A stretch of DNA of 64,000 bases from Martensiomyces pterosporus. Its lineage: Eukaryota > Kickxellomycota > Kickxellomycetes > Kickxellales > Kickxellaceae. The position numbers were made by a program, and so were the translations under genes. The notes beneath the pieces were generated by a model, which did not search any database, was not told where the DNA came from, and saw nothing but the letters and a program-made list of their open reading frames with translations. Where the stretch lies: the NCBI GenBank assembly GCA_025201845.1, contig MU603955.1:62001-126000 (forward strand), read 5' to 3'. Shown piece after piece: positions 12,535-24,005 of this stretch. How positions within the stretch are numbered: position 1 is the stretch's first letter; the number at the start of each line of letters is the position of its first letter.

Positions 12535-15500
12535 CTACTGCTGTCTTGGATAGCTTCCACCGTAGTAGCTGCTCGAGCTGGGCCCAGCAGACATGTCGTT
12601 AGCGGCTGGTACGCCATATCCAGTAGTGGCAGCTGGGTCCTGGCTCTGCCCTTGGTTCTGGCTGTGGTGGTGGCCATGGTTGTTGTTGTTGTTGTTGTTG
12701 TTGTGGTGCTGTCTGTAGTTGCTGTTTTGGCTATTGCCGCCACCCCAGCGCTGCTGGCGCTGGCTGTATCCTGAATTTCCGCGGCGGTCGCGCTGCTGGT
12801 GGTGGTGGCTAGACCCGCTGCCACTGCTGTTGCTGTTGCTGCCCGATCCACGGCGCCTATAGCCCTGTCCAGATCCTCCACCATTGCCCCCAGACTGCTG
12901 TTGGCTGTGGTATTGCTGGTAAGAGTAGTTGTACATGCCCTGCTGGTGAAGCTTGGTGTACTCGGGCTGTGGGGGCCATCCATACTGTACAATAGGCGGG
13001 TACTCGTTTATCACCGGCTGCTGCTGCTGCTGCTGAACAAACCCGCGTGCCGACTCCTGTGCTTGTGTGGTTGGCTGCTGCTGCTGGTAGTGGTGCACAG
13101 ATGATGGCCTGCTGGATCCACCCTTGTTCGATGTCGATTCATAGGAGTTTACCGACTCGTTGTTCTCGGAGCCACCAGTAGCAGCGGTGGAGAGATTGGA
13201 TGCATCAACGTGGGGGTAGCCGAAGGGCACGTTCATCGGGTATCCAGCTGCTGCTGCCGCTGCTGCTGCCGCCATGGCATGCTGGTATGGGTCGCCGCTA
13301 GGCATAGGCATCACCGGCTGTGGGCCAGAGGGCAGCGGTGCATGGAGTTGCTGTGGAATCCCGCTGGGAGTAGTCTCCGGACCAGTGGACGGCGCTACTC
13401 CCTTGATGCCACTTTCACCGTTGTTGCTGTTGGTGGCGGTGGTGGCCGGCCATATTTCGCCTTGTCCCGGAGCAGTGCTGCTGATTACTGCGGCAGCAGC
13501 CGCAACTACAGCAGCGGTGCTGGCAGGCGCATTCTGCTGCTGGATGCCTGCGGCGTCGGGGACAGCAGGGGAATTTCTGGCAGATGGTGTTGCTGTGTGA
13601 GAGCCATTCGAAGCGGCACCAGACTGGTGGGGACTTGCCGCGCTTGCACCTGCAGTACTGGGTACGACGCCTGCACCAAGCGCAGCCATATTGTACATTT
13701 GCGGCGGGATGTAGCCATACTGCATCGCTAGGTGGGGTGGGTAAGGAAGGGGCATAACACCATACATGCCTGGCATGGATGGAATGGTGGTTGGGGTGGC
13801 ACCTGCCGCCGACCAGCTGTGCATGCTAACGCCTGGTGGAGCACCGTAAGCGTTAAACCCTGCGGGATGGTGGATGCTGCCAGGCAAAAGACCCAGTGCA
13901 GCAGCGGCGTTCGAGGCATCGACGTCAGGAACTGGCATAGAAGTGCCAGCAGTAGCAGCAGCAGCAGCAGCACTTTCGTCCAATGGCTCTGCAGGGGCTC
14001 CAGTATTACTGGGAGCAGCCGGCGGTTGCGTGTTTGTATGAGTCAGCTGCTGTGTGGGGTGAGCGAACCCGCCAACACCTGCGGTATCCGTGCCCTCCAG
14101 ATCACTCAGATCTTTTGAATTGTCAGGGACAGGCATGCTGATGTCAGCGGGTCCGTCGTGGACACGAGAGATTTGGACCATCTCAACCACAGGCTCATTG
14201 CTGGCCTTCTCGTCGGCCTCTGCTTCCTCCTCGCCTGCGCTTTCATCGTCTGAGTCGTCAACGATGTCTGCAGATGCCATGAACCTGAGCCCGCCTGGAG
14301 GGACAATCACTTGTGCGTTAAAGTCGCTATCCACAGGCTCGCTTTCGTCAGTATTGGCAAACATAGATGGCATCTTTGGCATACACACACCGCTTTCGAT
14401 GTCCAGCCGCTTTTCCGCCATTGCCGGCTTTTCCGCCGCACCACACTCCGCCTCCTTAGCACTGATCTCCTGGCTGGTATCGGTAGTTGCTTGCTCACCC
14501 TCAGCAGCAGCGGCAGCGACGCCAGCCTTTTCGTCAGCCAAGGGCGCGCCTGCACTGTCCTGGACCTCCTGCGTGAGCGCTGCATGATCCTTAGCAGCAA
14601 CAATTTCGCCATCCTTGCCTTTTTCCAAACCAGCATTGTGCTCTTTAGCAGGCATGGTGATCACCTGATCAACAATTCTGGCGACGTCAGCATACCTTGC
14701 TTCCACTGCCACCAGCATGCTCTCCAATCCAGGCACAAGCCCGCCGTCGCGCTGCGAGAGAAGGCGCAGGTGCTGGGCAGCCGACTCTGGTGACGAGGGC
14801 AGCGAGAGTTTCTCGTCCAAGGCACTGCCGCTCACAGCCTCCTCTCCAACGACTCCAGTCAGCACCAGGTTGTAGAACTCGGTTAGGGTTCGGCGATCGT
14901 CATCAGCAACCTGCTCGCTGTCGACCTTGGCCAGCTTCTCCTTGACAGCATAGACCAAGCGCAGGGTTTGGTGGTGCACAGCGACCTCAGCCAAAAGCGC
15001 CTCCTCCTTGCCCCACTTCTCAGCATCCGCAACTGCATGCTGAGTTTCACTCAGCTGCGCCTGCTGTCTCTCCTTCTCTTCAGCCTCGTTGTCAGCTGAG
15101 AGCTGTCCCAACTCCTCAAGCTCCTTGATCAGCTCGCGGTACACGTCTGTCTTTGCAATCGCCAGTAGCTGGTCGGGGTTGAGTTCAGCACCATTGGCTT
15201 TCTTCGCCTCATAAGACTCCGCACGCTGCTACACACGCAGAGCAAGCATCATGTGTAGAGTGTAGGGTTTGTGCAACCAATGCTGTTAGCCACCTGCATC
15301 AGCTAAGTGACGTGTATATGTGGGAGCGCATCGGATATGTGGCTAGAAAGCCGTTTTTGCTGCTTTACTTACGAGCTTCTTGCGAAGGTTGCGCAGGCGT
15401 TTGTGAATGACCTCAGTCAGGGAGGCCTTGTCCGAAGCACCGTCCTTCTCATCGACCGAGGACGAGGGTTTGGGCGAAGCAGTATCCAAAGCCCTGGAGC

Positions 15501-15597
15501 CCGGAGCATTTTGGGCAACCTCCTCGGGCTTGTCCTTAGAAGGACGAAGACTGCCACCACTGTTGCTGCCGTTTCCGTTCTTGGGCTTTTTTGCCAT
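12535..15597 (-). CDS. Caprin-like RNA-binding protein
   Basis: Predicted complement join 12535-15228, 15373-15597, giving 972 residues; the 144-base intron has GTAAGT and TAG ends and CTAAC at 15285-15289. The conserved part starts near residue 60: IHKRLRNLRKKL, then after the splice GAELNPDQLLAIAKTD, VYRELIKELEEL and a helical segment ending in LTEFYNLVL. Its order matches the coiled-coil homology region of caprin-1, which binds RNA and partners G3BP in stress granules and translational control; fission yeast also has a caprin. The C-terminal half is low complexity (Ala, Pro, Gln, Tyr) and ends in Gly/Arg-, His- and Asn-rich stretches (GYRRRGSG, QRDRRGNSGY), consistent with RGG-type RNA binding and condensate formation. 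Its 3' end converges on TAF2, 182 bases apart. Confidence 0.75.
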
Positions 15598-16327
15598 TGG
15601 CACAGGAGAGGGAAGAGAAAGAAGAATAAAGAACGAAGTAGAAAAGCTCGTAGACGCTTCACAACCCCTCGCTTGCTTGTTATGAATAGCTTGGCGCTTT
15701 GGTAGAAAGAGACAAGGAGCGGGTATTTACAGTGCTCTGCTGCTATTGCTGCTCTTTTTTTTTAACAGGTTTCTTGCTCAAAGAGGGCTGCTATTTAGAC
15801 AAGTTGTCAGCTTGACGCTAGTGTACGACAGGGCCCCTCCTTTCAGCAAAGGAAACAATGCTTTGTGGTACAGGGGGTTCAAGAGGAGCTGCTGAATGCA
15901 AGTCGAATGGAGTTACGAAAAGTATGAGAAAGAGGCGGCTGGAAATGCCAATGGCAATGGAGGGGAAGGCTGAGAGGAATAGAAAAAGGCACAAAGGCTG
16001 CCTGCGTGTGTGGGGAGGAGGGCTTGCTCGCAGTGTGCATGCGCGTTTGCGGGCTGTTGTTTTCTTGTGGGTGAGGTGGCCGTTATGACGTCCAATGGAG
16101 GAAAAAATTAAACACGCCCTAATTCTCGCTCCCACGCAAAGCCCTTTGCTGCCTCATGCTTGGGCCTCTGGCCTGATCCGCTGATGCAGTGTTTTGCCTG
16201 CGATCAACACAGGCGTGCTGCAGTGGCGCTTGGTGCCCTCGTTTGCTCAAGCCCCAGCGCTGCCTCCTGCTGCTTCGCTTGCCAACTTGCTCTCTTCCAA
16301 AGCATACTTTTTACACAGCGCATAGCA
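15598..16327. other. Divergent promoter region, caprin (-) and MOZART1 (+)
   Basis: About 730 bases between two divergent start codons, without a protein-like frame. Poly-T and poly-A tracts occur (for example near 15755). The regulation of the two genes may be linked, but nothing in the sequence proves it. Confidence 0.5.
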
Positions 16328-16726
16328 ATGAGCAGACAGCAGGACCCAGCAATGACCTCGGCAGCCTCCTCCGACCCACTCGAGAGTAAGCAAAGAAAAC
16401 AGCATGCACGCAATCGGCCGCTGTGCGTTTGCGTTGACACCTGCACACTAACCCCTTTTGAAGCATGCTTCACTTTACCTGCCTGCACTGTAGTTCTTGG
16501 CCAGCTGTCAACAGAGATGGGCGCGGGCCTTACAAAGCAGCAGATTTCTGCAGCGATGGGCCTTATGCGCCTGGGTGTCAACCCAGGAGCGCTTGCTGCG
16601 ATAACCCAAGAGCTGCGCAGAGAGGCTCGACAGAACCCGCCGTCTGCTGCTAGCACAACTGCAAGGGCAGCTGGTAGCAGCGCGCAGCACTACCCCCAGG
16701 CCGATTCTGCTGCCATGTACCGCTAA
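16328..16726 (+). CDS. MZT1: Mitotic-spindle organizing protein 1 (MOZART1)
   Basis: Predicted join 16328-16385, 16494-16726, giving 96 residues. MOZART1 is a small helical protein that binds the N-termini of gamma-tubulin complex proteins and helps recruit or activate the gamma-tubulin complex at spindle pole bodies. The match is EILGQLSTEMGAGLTKQQIS followed by GLMRLGVNPGALAAITQELR, the usual three-helix core (family signature G(I/V)NPxALAxVxxELR). The splice creates the Ile of EILGQL and restores family length. The 108-base intron has GTAAGC, CTAAC at 16448-16452 and TAG. It is a multiple of three and has no in-frame stop. Start choice: the next in-frame ATG is eight codons later and is also possible. 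Confidence 0.88.
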   Translation: MSRQQDPAMTSAASSDPLESKQRKQHARNRPLCVCVDTCTLTPFEACFTLPACTVVLGQLSTEMGAGLTKQQISAAMGLMRLGVNPGALAAITQELRREARQNPPSAASTTARAAGSSAQHYPQADSAAMYR

Positions 16727-17191
16727 AGCTTCATACGCACTAGCGCTCTCTTCCATATTCTCCCCCATGTACAATTCTGAAAGAATAGCAAAGCAGCAGC
16801 ATAGCCATCTCTCGTGGCAAAGGACGCCCGCACTGTGCCCTGTTGCGCTGCCACACATCCACCAAACACTCCACCAAAAGCGAGCGTTCGGTAGAAAAGC
16901 AAAATACACCCAAGCGGTATGAAATTAATAAGAAACACCGAAAAGAAGGAAGGCACAGAGAGGAGCCTAGATGGGGAGACGCTATGAATAGGTTGCATAA
17001 AGGTTACGAAGAGAAGCTGCTTGTTCCCGACGAAAGAAACGGCCAAGTGAGCAAAACGTCCAACTAACAGCGCCTTCCGTCGCGCAACCACCTTGAGCTC
17101 CCTCCATGCTCTAAACGTAGACATTCTCCCTCTCTAAATCGCACACTCCAGTTCTCATCCGTCTCGCCAAGGTATGACTGTTGCGATATTC
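16727..17191. other. Convergent 3' region, MOZART1 and eL37
   Basis: A-rich DNA holding the 3' ends of the two converging genes. No protein-like frame or RNA gene is seen. Confidence 0.5.
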
Positions 17192-18202
17192 TTACTCGGC
17201 CTTGGCCTTCTTGGCACCTAATGACGCAAAAGAGTGATAACAGCCCACACAGAGACGTTAGTGAATATGAGCAGATCAATACATACAAGCACCCCCTGCG
17301 CCTTTGAATTAAAAGTCGACACTTACCCTCACGGAAGCCGTTCTTGAAACGGACGTTGACCGTCTTGAGGTAGCGCATGCGACCAGTACCGGTGGTCTTT
17401 CTGCGCTTGGCCTTCATGCCCCAGTTGAAGGAGCGGATCTTGGCAGAAGGATAGCCGCAGGAAGCGCAGGTCTTCTTCTGGTTGTGGAAGGCACGACGAC
17501 CGCAACGCTTGCAAAGGCCGTGGGTCTTGGTGTGGCGTCTACCGAAGCTGGTGGTACCCTTGGTCTACAATGCGTACAAGTTTGCATGTTTTCGTGAGGG
17601 GTGTAGGATGTTAGCAGGCTGTATGTGAATCTCAGGTTCATTTGCTCTTGCGAACTCGAGCACCACCGAACGCGTCCAAGAGAGGGGGGGAAGCCGAGGG
17701 GTGCTTTGGGTGCACTGCTGCCGAAACTGATCGCTGAAACGCAAAGCTCTCACACAAACACGCTGGCTCACGCCCATCCACTGCCTGCTGCTGCAGTCGC
17801 AAATATATCGCAGAACCAGCGCACCAAATCCTGCTGGAAACACAGCAGATTTACCGCTACGGCCAGCATGCTGCCGAAATCAGAGAGCCTCTTTCAAGCT
17901 GCCCCACCCTCCCCATTCGCACCAGGCTGTCGCCAGACACAAATGGGGAGCGAAATTGCAGCATAGGTTCATTCATCGCAGCCTCTCGATCTCGAATTTC
18001 AAGGCGAGCCAACACAGCGCACCACCGGTGATTATACCGGCGAATCCATTGCATCCCGCGCTACCCGTCGCGTATCCATACTATATGCGACCCCTCGCTT
18101 TTCCTTTCCCCTCCTCTCCTTTTCCGTCCAGCGTGATGGATTCGCTCGTTTTGTCGCATCCATCCTCGCACCATCGCTGCGCATCCATCGACACCTTACC
18201 AT
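17192..18202 (-). CDS. RPL37: 60S ribosomal protein eL37
   Basis: Predicted complement join 17192-17217, 17327-17564, 18200-18202, giving 88 residues, the usual eL37 length. The large-subunit protein binds 25S/5.8S rRNA near the exit tunnel through a zinc ribbon. Hallmarks seen are [10 protein letters not shown], the zinc cysteines CKRC and CASC, and [15 protein letters not shown], ending [10 protein letters not shown]. The first exon is only the ATG: at 18200 the minus strand reads ATG then GTAAGG, and the acceptor TAG lies at 17565-17567. This split directly after the start codon restores the family N-terminus. Introns are 635 and 109 bases, each with CTAAC near the acceptor (17610-17614 and 17257-17261 on the minus strand). 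The long first intron may carry regulatory signals, as in many ribosomal protein genes. Confidence 0.92.
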
Positions 18203-20935
18203 TTTCAATTACTCTTTGAGCGGTGGGTAATTTTTGCAAAAGAAGGAAATCGCATGTACCCAACAAGCCCGCTCGTCTATTTCCTTTGCCTACCGCCTCC
18301 ACCTCCTTTCGACTCAAGCTGCACGCACTTTGCCTGGCTTCGGCTGCGCTCACTAGAGCAAGGAGAGCTAGCGGTTGATGATTTTCTGATCAGATTTACT
18401 GTCGCTGATCATCGTGTCGGGATCGAGGTGCTGCTTGCTTGGTCTACATGTGCATGGCCAGGACAAATCCACTGTGGGCTGCTGTTAGCCTGCTGGCGCT
18501 GCCAGCGCACAGAATACTGCCTCATTCGCATGTGTGTGCATGCAGGTAGTGGAGACTCACTCCTACCGCTAATGTGGAGCGCCAGCCAAAGGTAGAGCGA
18601 GTGCTATTGCTTGTACTGTTCGGTGTTCGGGCCGTTGGGCGATGCAGTAGCTGCTGGAAGAAAAGGCGAAGACGGGATTAATAGCAATTTCATTGAATAC
18701 ACAGAGTCGCCGTTTTGTTTGTAGTCTGCAGTGACGCGGCAATACCAAGCACGTATACATGCTTGGGCAGCAGGTCCGCAATGGGAAACGAAAATGATGG
18801 TGTTGGCAGATTGGCCTCTTTCTGACAGACACTGCTCTACGGAGATTAATTGAGGGATGAGCGCCTGGAGTGAGAATGGCTGCATTGTGAGGAAAGGGGG
18901 ACTGATTGTGTTTACCCACGGTATCTGCTCTCAGGGCTGTATCAATGCCCGTGTCCTTTGCCTGTTCATTATTCCCTTCGGGCTGCGCCACACATTGGCT
19001 TTATTTTTCTGCGCACAAAGCCTTAATGCCGCCAAGTGAGAATTTGCAGATGGGCTGCTGCTGGAAGTGGTATCAGATGCTTTGTAAAATAGTAAATGCA
19101 TCCGCCTGCTCTTCTCAATCGCCAACGCTGCCAGCCCGTAACCAGCAGAAGCACTGTTTTTTTTTCTTTTGCTGCACATGCTCATCCAACAATGCCAGCA
19201 TGTGGGATGCAAAGGAACAGAAAACGCTACCTGACAACACGCTGGCGGCAGGCTTCGGAAATGGAATATGTGCATACCGCAACCCAGGATCGGCGCTTTA
19301 TTTTGCGCGCTCTTTCATTTCACACCTGGTGCTGCTGTCGCTGGGTTGGCGCCATTTTTAATTTATGCACAAAAGTTAGCTGGAATGCCAAAGACAAAAC
19401 AGGAATGGCCGAGTAACGTGATCCTGGAGATCGGCATCAATTCATCCGCCATCGTCTCTGCTTGCCCAGCGGTACCTCGGTTCTGCGCACCAGGAAAGAG
19501 AGAAAACACGGCGATGCGCAGTGCGCTGATGCTCTTTTCCACTATTTCAGTCAGACACGTCCAAAATAGCAGCTATCAATGGGCTGCGGAAGACATGATG
19601 GCAGACTACAAAGGAGACATTGTGGGCAAAAATATCTGCAAATGTGTGTCGCTCTTGGTCACACTGTTTCGATATAAGGAAAACCTCCGCCCCCGCCACT
19701 CTCGTACCAAGTATAGCTTGCATTTGTAATTGCATGCGCACTGCTCACTATGAAGGCGGATGGACAGAGGGAAGGCTCTGCTATCTGGCCGGGTTTCCTC
19801 CTCCTCCTCCTCGCCCGAGAGCATCAGCAATTGTTCCCATGTGCATCTGAGTGCGCCCGCTCTCTGCAGTGCTGCCTGATACTCAGCGAGTGAAACTAGC
19901 GAGACAATGCAGACGGGTGCAAAGTACCGAGATGCCTTTTCAGCGTGTATGTCGCTCTACGTCTGATGCAAGACGGGCTCTAATCTGTGCAGCGTGCACT
20001 TGCCATTATTTCTGTTTGAGAAAACGGTGCTGGGCGCATAAATTGGCATACCGCACTTCATTTCAAGCCGTTCGCAGCACACAAGTGGCCACGCACATGT
20101 ATTGTTGTGCTTGGTTAATTAAACGAGCGAAGAAAAACAGCGGCAACTGCGCATGTATTCTTGTGCTCGGTAATCCTTAATTCCTCTTGTCGCCATACCC
20201 GTGTCCGTTCGTGCATCTCATTCCATTAATTAATTTTTCTGGCGCATTGTCGCAGTGCTGCGGGTAATGCAATACGATGGTATACATGTTGCACATACCC
20301 AATGGGAAATGGAGGTCATGCCATTTTGGCGTGGTGCACACTGTCTCGTGTGAATAGAGAAGTGGAACCAGGCCAAAATAGTATTAGCTGAGGACACACA
20401 CAGACGGGACCTGGATGAGCACGATAAGACCACCGTTTGGGGGAGTGATAAGGGGCTCTTTTAATTATCTTTTTTTTTTTTTTTGGGAAAAGGGACTGAC
20501 TTTTCGAGCTTTTGGGGGGTGCGCCGCATATAACTCTGCCTGCTCCATCATCGCTGCCGCCATCGTAGCTCATTCGGTGAAAGATACCTAGTGTGAGGCA
20601 GCGAAAGTGATGGTGCATATGATGTACACATATGCTTGACACGGAAGAGAGGAGAGTGGCAGCGGACAAAAATAAGATGATTGACTTTGTACCTGATGTG
20701 TGATTCGTGCTTCAGCAGCTGCAAAAGTCAACAATCCATATCAGCGTTTATTGATAGCAATAAATTTAGTAATAATTAAAAAGGGTAGCGGGAAAAGACA
20801 GGGTAAGAAGTACATTGGGGCTGTTGGCGTTCTTTGTTGCTACTGGGCACAGGGAGAGGGAGAATATACACCATGGATAATAGGATGAAGCTGGCATGCA
20901 CCTATATATCCTTTCATTTTGTTTTCTGCTTTTGT
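18203..20935. other. Long region without recognised genes
   Basis: About 2.7 kb between the start of eL37 and the 3' end of the homeodomain gene. It must contain the eL37 promoter and the homeodomain 3' UTR; an AATAAA on the minus strand at 20746-20751 would serve the latter. Only short frames without family resemblance occur. A poly-T tract lies near 20470-20485. I see no tRNA or snRNA. Confidence 0.45.
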
Positions 20936-22363
20936 TTAGGGAAGCGTGGGGGGCAGAGGCGGCAGCCTGCGCTGCTCAGGCGGGGCATTGAGCATGTCCA
21001 ACAAGGACATTGAGCGCTGCACAGGCACAGCCTGAGGCATGAGCAGCGACGACAAGCCATTCTCGCTCTTGCCTCCCTCAACCACCATGCGGGGTGACGT
21101 GCCGCTGCTGCCTCCTTGTGAGGAGTAATTCTGTGAGGGAGGAGCGAGCTGGGAATATGACCGGTGAGTGGGATGCTCCTGCAGCGAAGGCAACAATGTC
21201 GGTGCGCCTTGCTGTCTTTCTGCCTCGCCTCCAGCGACAGCTGCAGCATTGGCAGAATGAGGACCTGCCATGGTGTTGTCCGAGCGCGACCGCATAAACG
21301 ACACATTGCCGCTTGCGAATTGTGTGGGAGGCTGCAATCTGGGGGATGCTGTGACCGACGGAGTGTTGCGGCTGTAGAGGTAGTCGAGCCTTGCTGGGCC
21401 GCGCTCGCTGAACCAGGGGTCATGGCGAGTGTGGACAAACTGGGAGCTGCTGTTGGTTCCGTCGGTGTAAGGCTTGGCCAGCTGCTGCATTGCACGCGAG
21501 GGCGGTGCAAACTGGCTGTGGTGGTGGTCGGTGGGGTAGGTGGGGTAGGTGGGGTAGGTGGGGGCGGCAGTGGCTATTACTGTGGGAAGTGAGCTGGGTG
21601 GTGGTGAATTTGTCACAATGACAATGCCCTGTGGTTGCTGCTGCTGCTGCTGGGAGAGGACATTGGTAGACGTGCTGCTAACAACATAGCTGCTCTTCAT
21701 GCCAGTGCCGCTATCCTCGCTCCATGAAGGCGAGGCTGACATATTCCCTTGTCTCTGCTGCTGCTGCTGCGAAGAGAGAATCGGGGCTATCAGCTGGCCG
21801 TTATTAATCCCCGTGCCATCTCCGCTGGCGAAGCCAGAAATGGGCGAAGATGCAATGGACTCTGCAGATGTGGGCTTTCTGGGGCTGGTTGGCGAGAGGC
21901 TCATGGAGTGCCTATGGCTGCTGCTGGCAATGGACTTTGTGTTTCTGCTGTGGTGGCCGTCGCGCTGCCTACTGGCCTGGCGTTTGTTTTGGAACCAGAT
22001 CTGCACTGTGCGCGGGGTCATGCCCAGCTCGCGCGCAAGGCGGTTGCGCATGTCGGTGGAGGGGAACGAGGTGGTGGCAAACACCTTGTTGAGCACCTCG
22101 AGCTGCTGGGGGCTTGCGCGCTTGCGCTTGCCCTTGATCGGCGGCGGCGACACCTGCTGAGGGTGTGGGACGATGGATGGCATCATGGCTGGGCCTCCAC
22201 GAGCGGAAGGCAGCACTGCCTGGTGCTGGCTGTGGAAGAGCACGGGGCCTGCCGATGCATGCTGCTGTGGCGGCTGGGAGCTGTGAGGGTGGTTGTGGTG
22301 GTAGTACCCGGTGCTTGCAAGTGGCTGCTGGTCATAAACGCTAGCGGGCTGGCGCACATCCAT
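20936..22363 (-). CDS. Homeodomain transcription factor, Yox1/Phx1-like
   Basis: Single-exon protein of 475 residues starting MDVRQPASVYDQQ. The homeodomain spans about residues 77-133; the recognition helix reads VQIWFQNKRQASR, with the invariant Trp, Phe, Asn and Arg present. The WFQNKRQA variant and the KRKRASPQQLEVL start are characteristic of fungal Yox1/Yhp1 and Phx1 homeodomains, which control cell-cycle or stationary-phase genes. That assignment rests on the homeodomain only. The rest is Ser-, Gln- and Pro-rich, with poly-Gln runs and three Thr-Tyr-Pro repeats encoded by the G-rich repeat at 21533-21564. The extreme C-terminus has a compact motif, MSLLDMLN then PPEQRRLPPLPP, which stands out from the disordered surroundings. 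The frame is open upstream to 22606 but lacks protein character there, so 22363 is chosen. Confidence 0.85.
   Translation of the reverse strand: MDVRQPASVYDQQPLASTGYYHHNHPHSSQPPQQHASAGPVLFHSQHQAVLPSARGGPAMMPSIVPHPQQVSPPPIKGKRKRASPQQLEVLNKVFATTSFPSTDMRNRLARELGMTPRTVQIWFQNKRQASRQRDGHHSRNTKSIASSSHRHSMSLSPTSPRKPTSAESIASSPISGFASGDGTGINNGQLIAPILSSQQQQQRQGNMSASPSWSEDSGTGMKSSYVVSSTSTNVLSQQQQQQPQGIVIVTNSPPPSSLPTVIATAAPTYPTYPTYPTDHHHSQFAPPSRAMQQLAKPYTDGTNSSSQFVHTRHDPWFSERGPARLDYLYSRNTPSVTASPRLQPPTQFASGNVSFMRSRSDNTMAGPHSANAAAVAGGEAERQQGAPTLLPSLQEHPTHRSYSQLAPPSQNYSSQGGSSGTSPRMVVEGGKSENGLSSLLMPQAVPVQRSMSLLDMLNAPPEQRRLPPLPPTLP
21533..21564 (+). repeat. G-quadruplex-forming 9-bp tandem repeat
   Basis: Three spacers TAGGT separate four G runs: G4 at 21533-21536, 21542-21545 and 21551-21554, and G5 at 21560-21564. 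This meets the standard four-run intramolecular quadruplex pattern. The G-rich strand is the template strand of the homeodomain gene; the coding strand yields Thr-Tyr-Pro repeats. Confidence 0.8.
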
Positions 22364-23988
22364 TATTGGTATTCTGTAACAAGAGGCTGCGTAGATGCAC
22401 AAAGCACAGGCTATCCCTTTGTTACTTGATTGGAATAGGATATGAAGAGGCAGAGCAAGCGGAGCAGAGTGGAGGTGAAATGTATAACAGGGAGGGTGTG
22501 GGGGGGGTTTTGCCGCTATATGTAGACGCGATAACCTTGAGCGCGTCAGGAGAATAATAGATAGCAGTAGAATAGCAGAGAAAGTCAGAACAGGGAGCTG
22601 TGGCAATAATAAGATTGTTTGCTGCGGTGCGTGCTGGCAAGCAGACTAAATAAGAAAAAAGAGAATACAAGGCTTTTTGATGAATAAACTACAAGTGCTT
22701 GCGCTGGAAAGAAAACAAAGGCCAGGAAGAGGGTGGACAAGAAAAGAGAAAGGGGTGCTCAGGCGGCAGGAGAAAGTCCAGGGATGGCAGGCTTTACGGG
22801 GGGTTTGAACTGTTTTGTGAACACATATGCTTATTATCTTTTTAACAAGCCAGGGCACCAGCCAAAAAGCCAAGGCAGCCAGGCAGGCTTATATGAATTC
22901 TCGAATGCTAGCACCCCTTCCAAACACGCACACCGCCTTGTCTGGCGGCATTGCGCTTTGCTGCCAGGCAGACAAGACGCAGCAGCGACTCAGGTGCTGC
23001 CCGAAAAGTAAGAGCAAGCGAGTGGGGTGGGTGGAACCACCGGGTCCCTGACGGGGAAGCAAATCAAAAATCAAATGCGCCGCCCCATGAGGCAGATTTG
23101 GGGGGTGTAGCATTTCAGGGTTGTATGCCCCTGCTAGCGCAGCTCTGTCAAATAAAGACTCATGCTTGGCCAATGGCATGATGGGCATGGAAAAGAGAAG
23201 CACACGCTATTTGAGGAGGCAGGGTGGATCCAGCTGCCCCCACTCGTTACCACCCCCTGCTCTACCCTCTTTGTGCTCTTCTAAATTCCACTCTGCCATC
23301 CAGTCTTGTGCGTGTGGCAACGACACTGTGGTGCACGCGGCCGGGAAACAGCAGGCAAAAAAGAACAGGCCCCAATTGAAACTGCCTTACCAGCTCATGC
23401 CCTGTCCCAAGGAAGGCGTGCGAAGAGACGGCGGCAATACCGAGGCACCATTCTAGCGCTGCAATTCTTCTCCCTCCGCACAGCCTATTCCCCCCTGCTA
23501 GCTGGAGATGCCAAAAATGTAGGAGGGGCCACGAGGCAGCCAATGCAGACTAGAGCAATGCCTCCTCATTGGCAATTAATACCGTGTACAAGTACAGGCC
23601 GGTATATTGCTCAATCTCAGCAAAATAGCACTGCACACATCGCTCGCAATCAGCAAGCAATAAATAACCGTACACGCAGCCCTGCCATTGCCGTAGCTTG
23701 GCAATCACAGCCGTATATTGCAGCGCTGGACCCAATACGGAAACCACTAATGTTGCCAGGATGGGCGGTGTGAGAAGTAAGCCTGCTTCGCCTGAAGCGC
23801 TTCTTCTATGAGCGCAATATGCTATTCACCAGAAAGACATATCAGTTGGCGCACGCATTGCGGTAACAATCGCTGGTGTGTCATATGGGCTGGTGTATTT
23901 GCTTGTGCAAGAGCAGGTGCACCACCCATTCACTCATCTAAGCGATAGTGGCCATGACGGCCATCATCGACCTGAGCAGTTAGACGAG

Positions 23989-24005
23989 TAAATAAATAAA
24001 TAAAA
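23989..24005. repeat. (AAAT)n microsatellite
   Basis: About four AAAT units in the long gene-poor region. No associated gene. Confidence 0.6.

Noticed and set aside
12517..14793. Val- and Gly/Cys-rich plus-strand frames across the caprin gene
   Set aside because: They are complements of Asn/Gln/Ala repeats in the real minus-strand frame.
16160..16327. Longer unspliced MOZART1 start giving 188 residues
   Set aside because: The added N-terminus is Cys-rich and unlike the family, and the intron carries consensus donor, CTAAC and TAG.
17772..17774. ATG with a GTGAGC donor as the eL37 first exon
   Set aside because: It would add an extra Gly and uses a weaker donor; ATG/GTAAGG at 18200 gives the exact family N-terminus.
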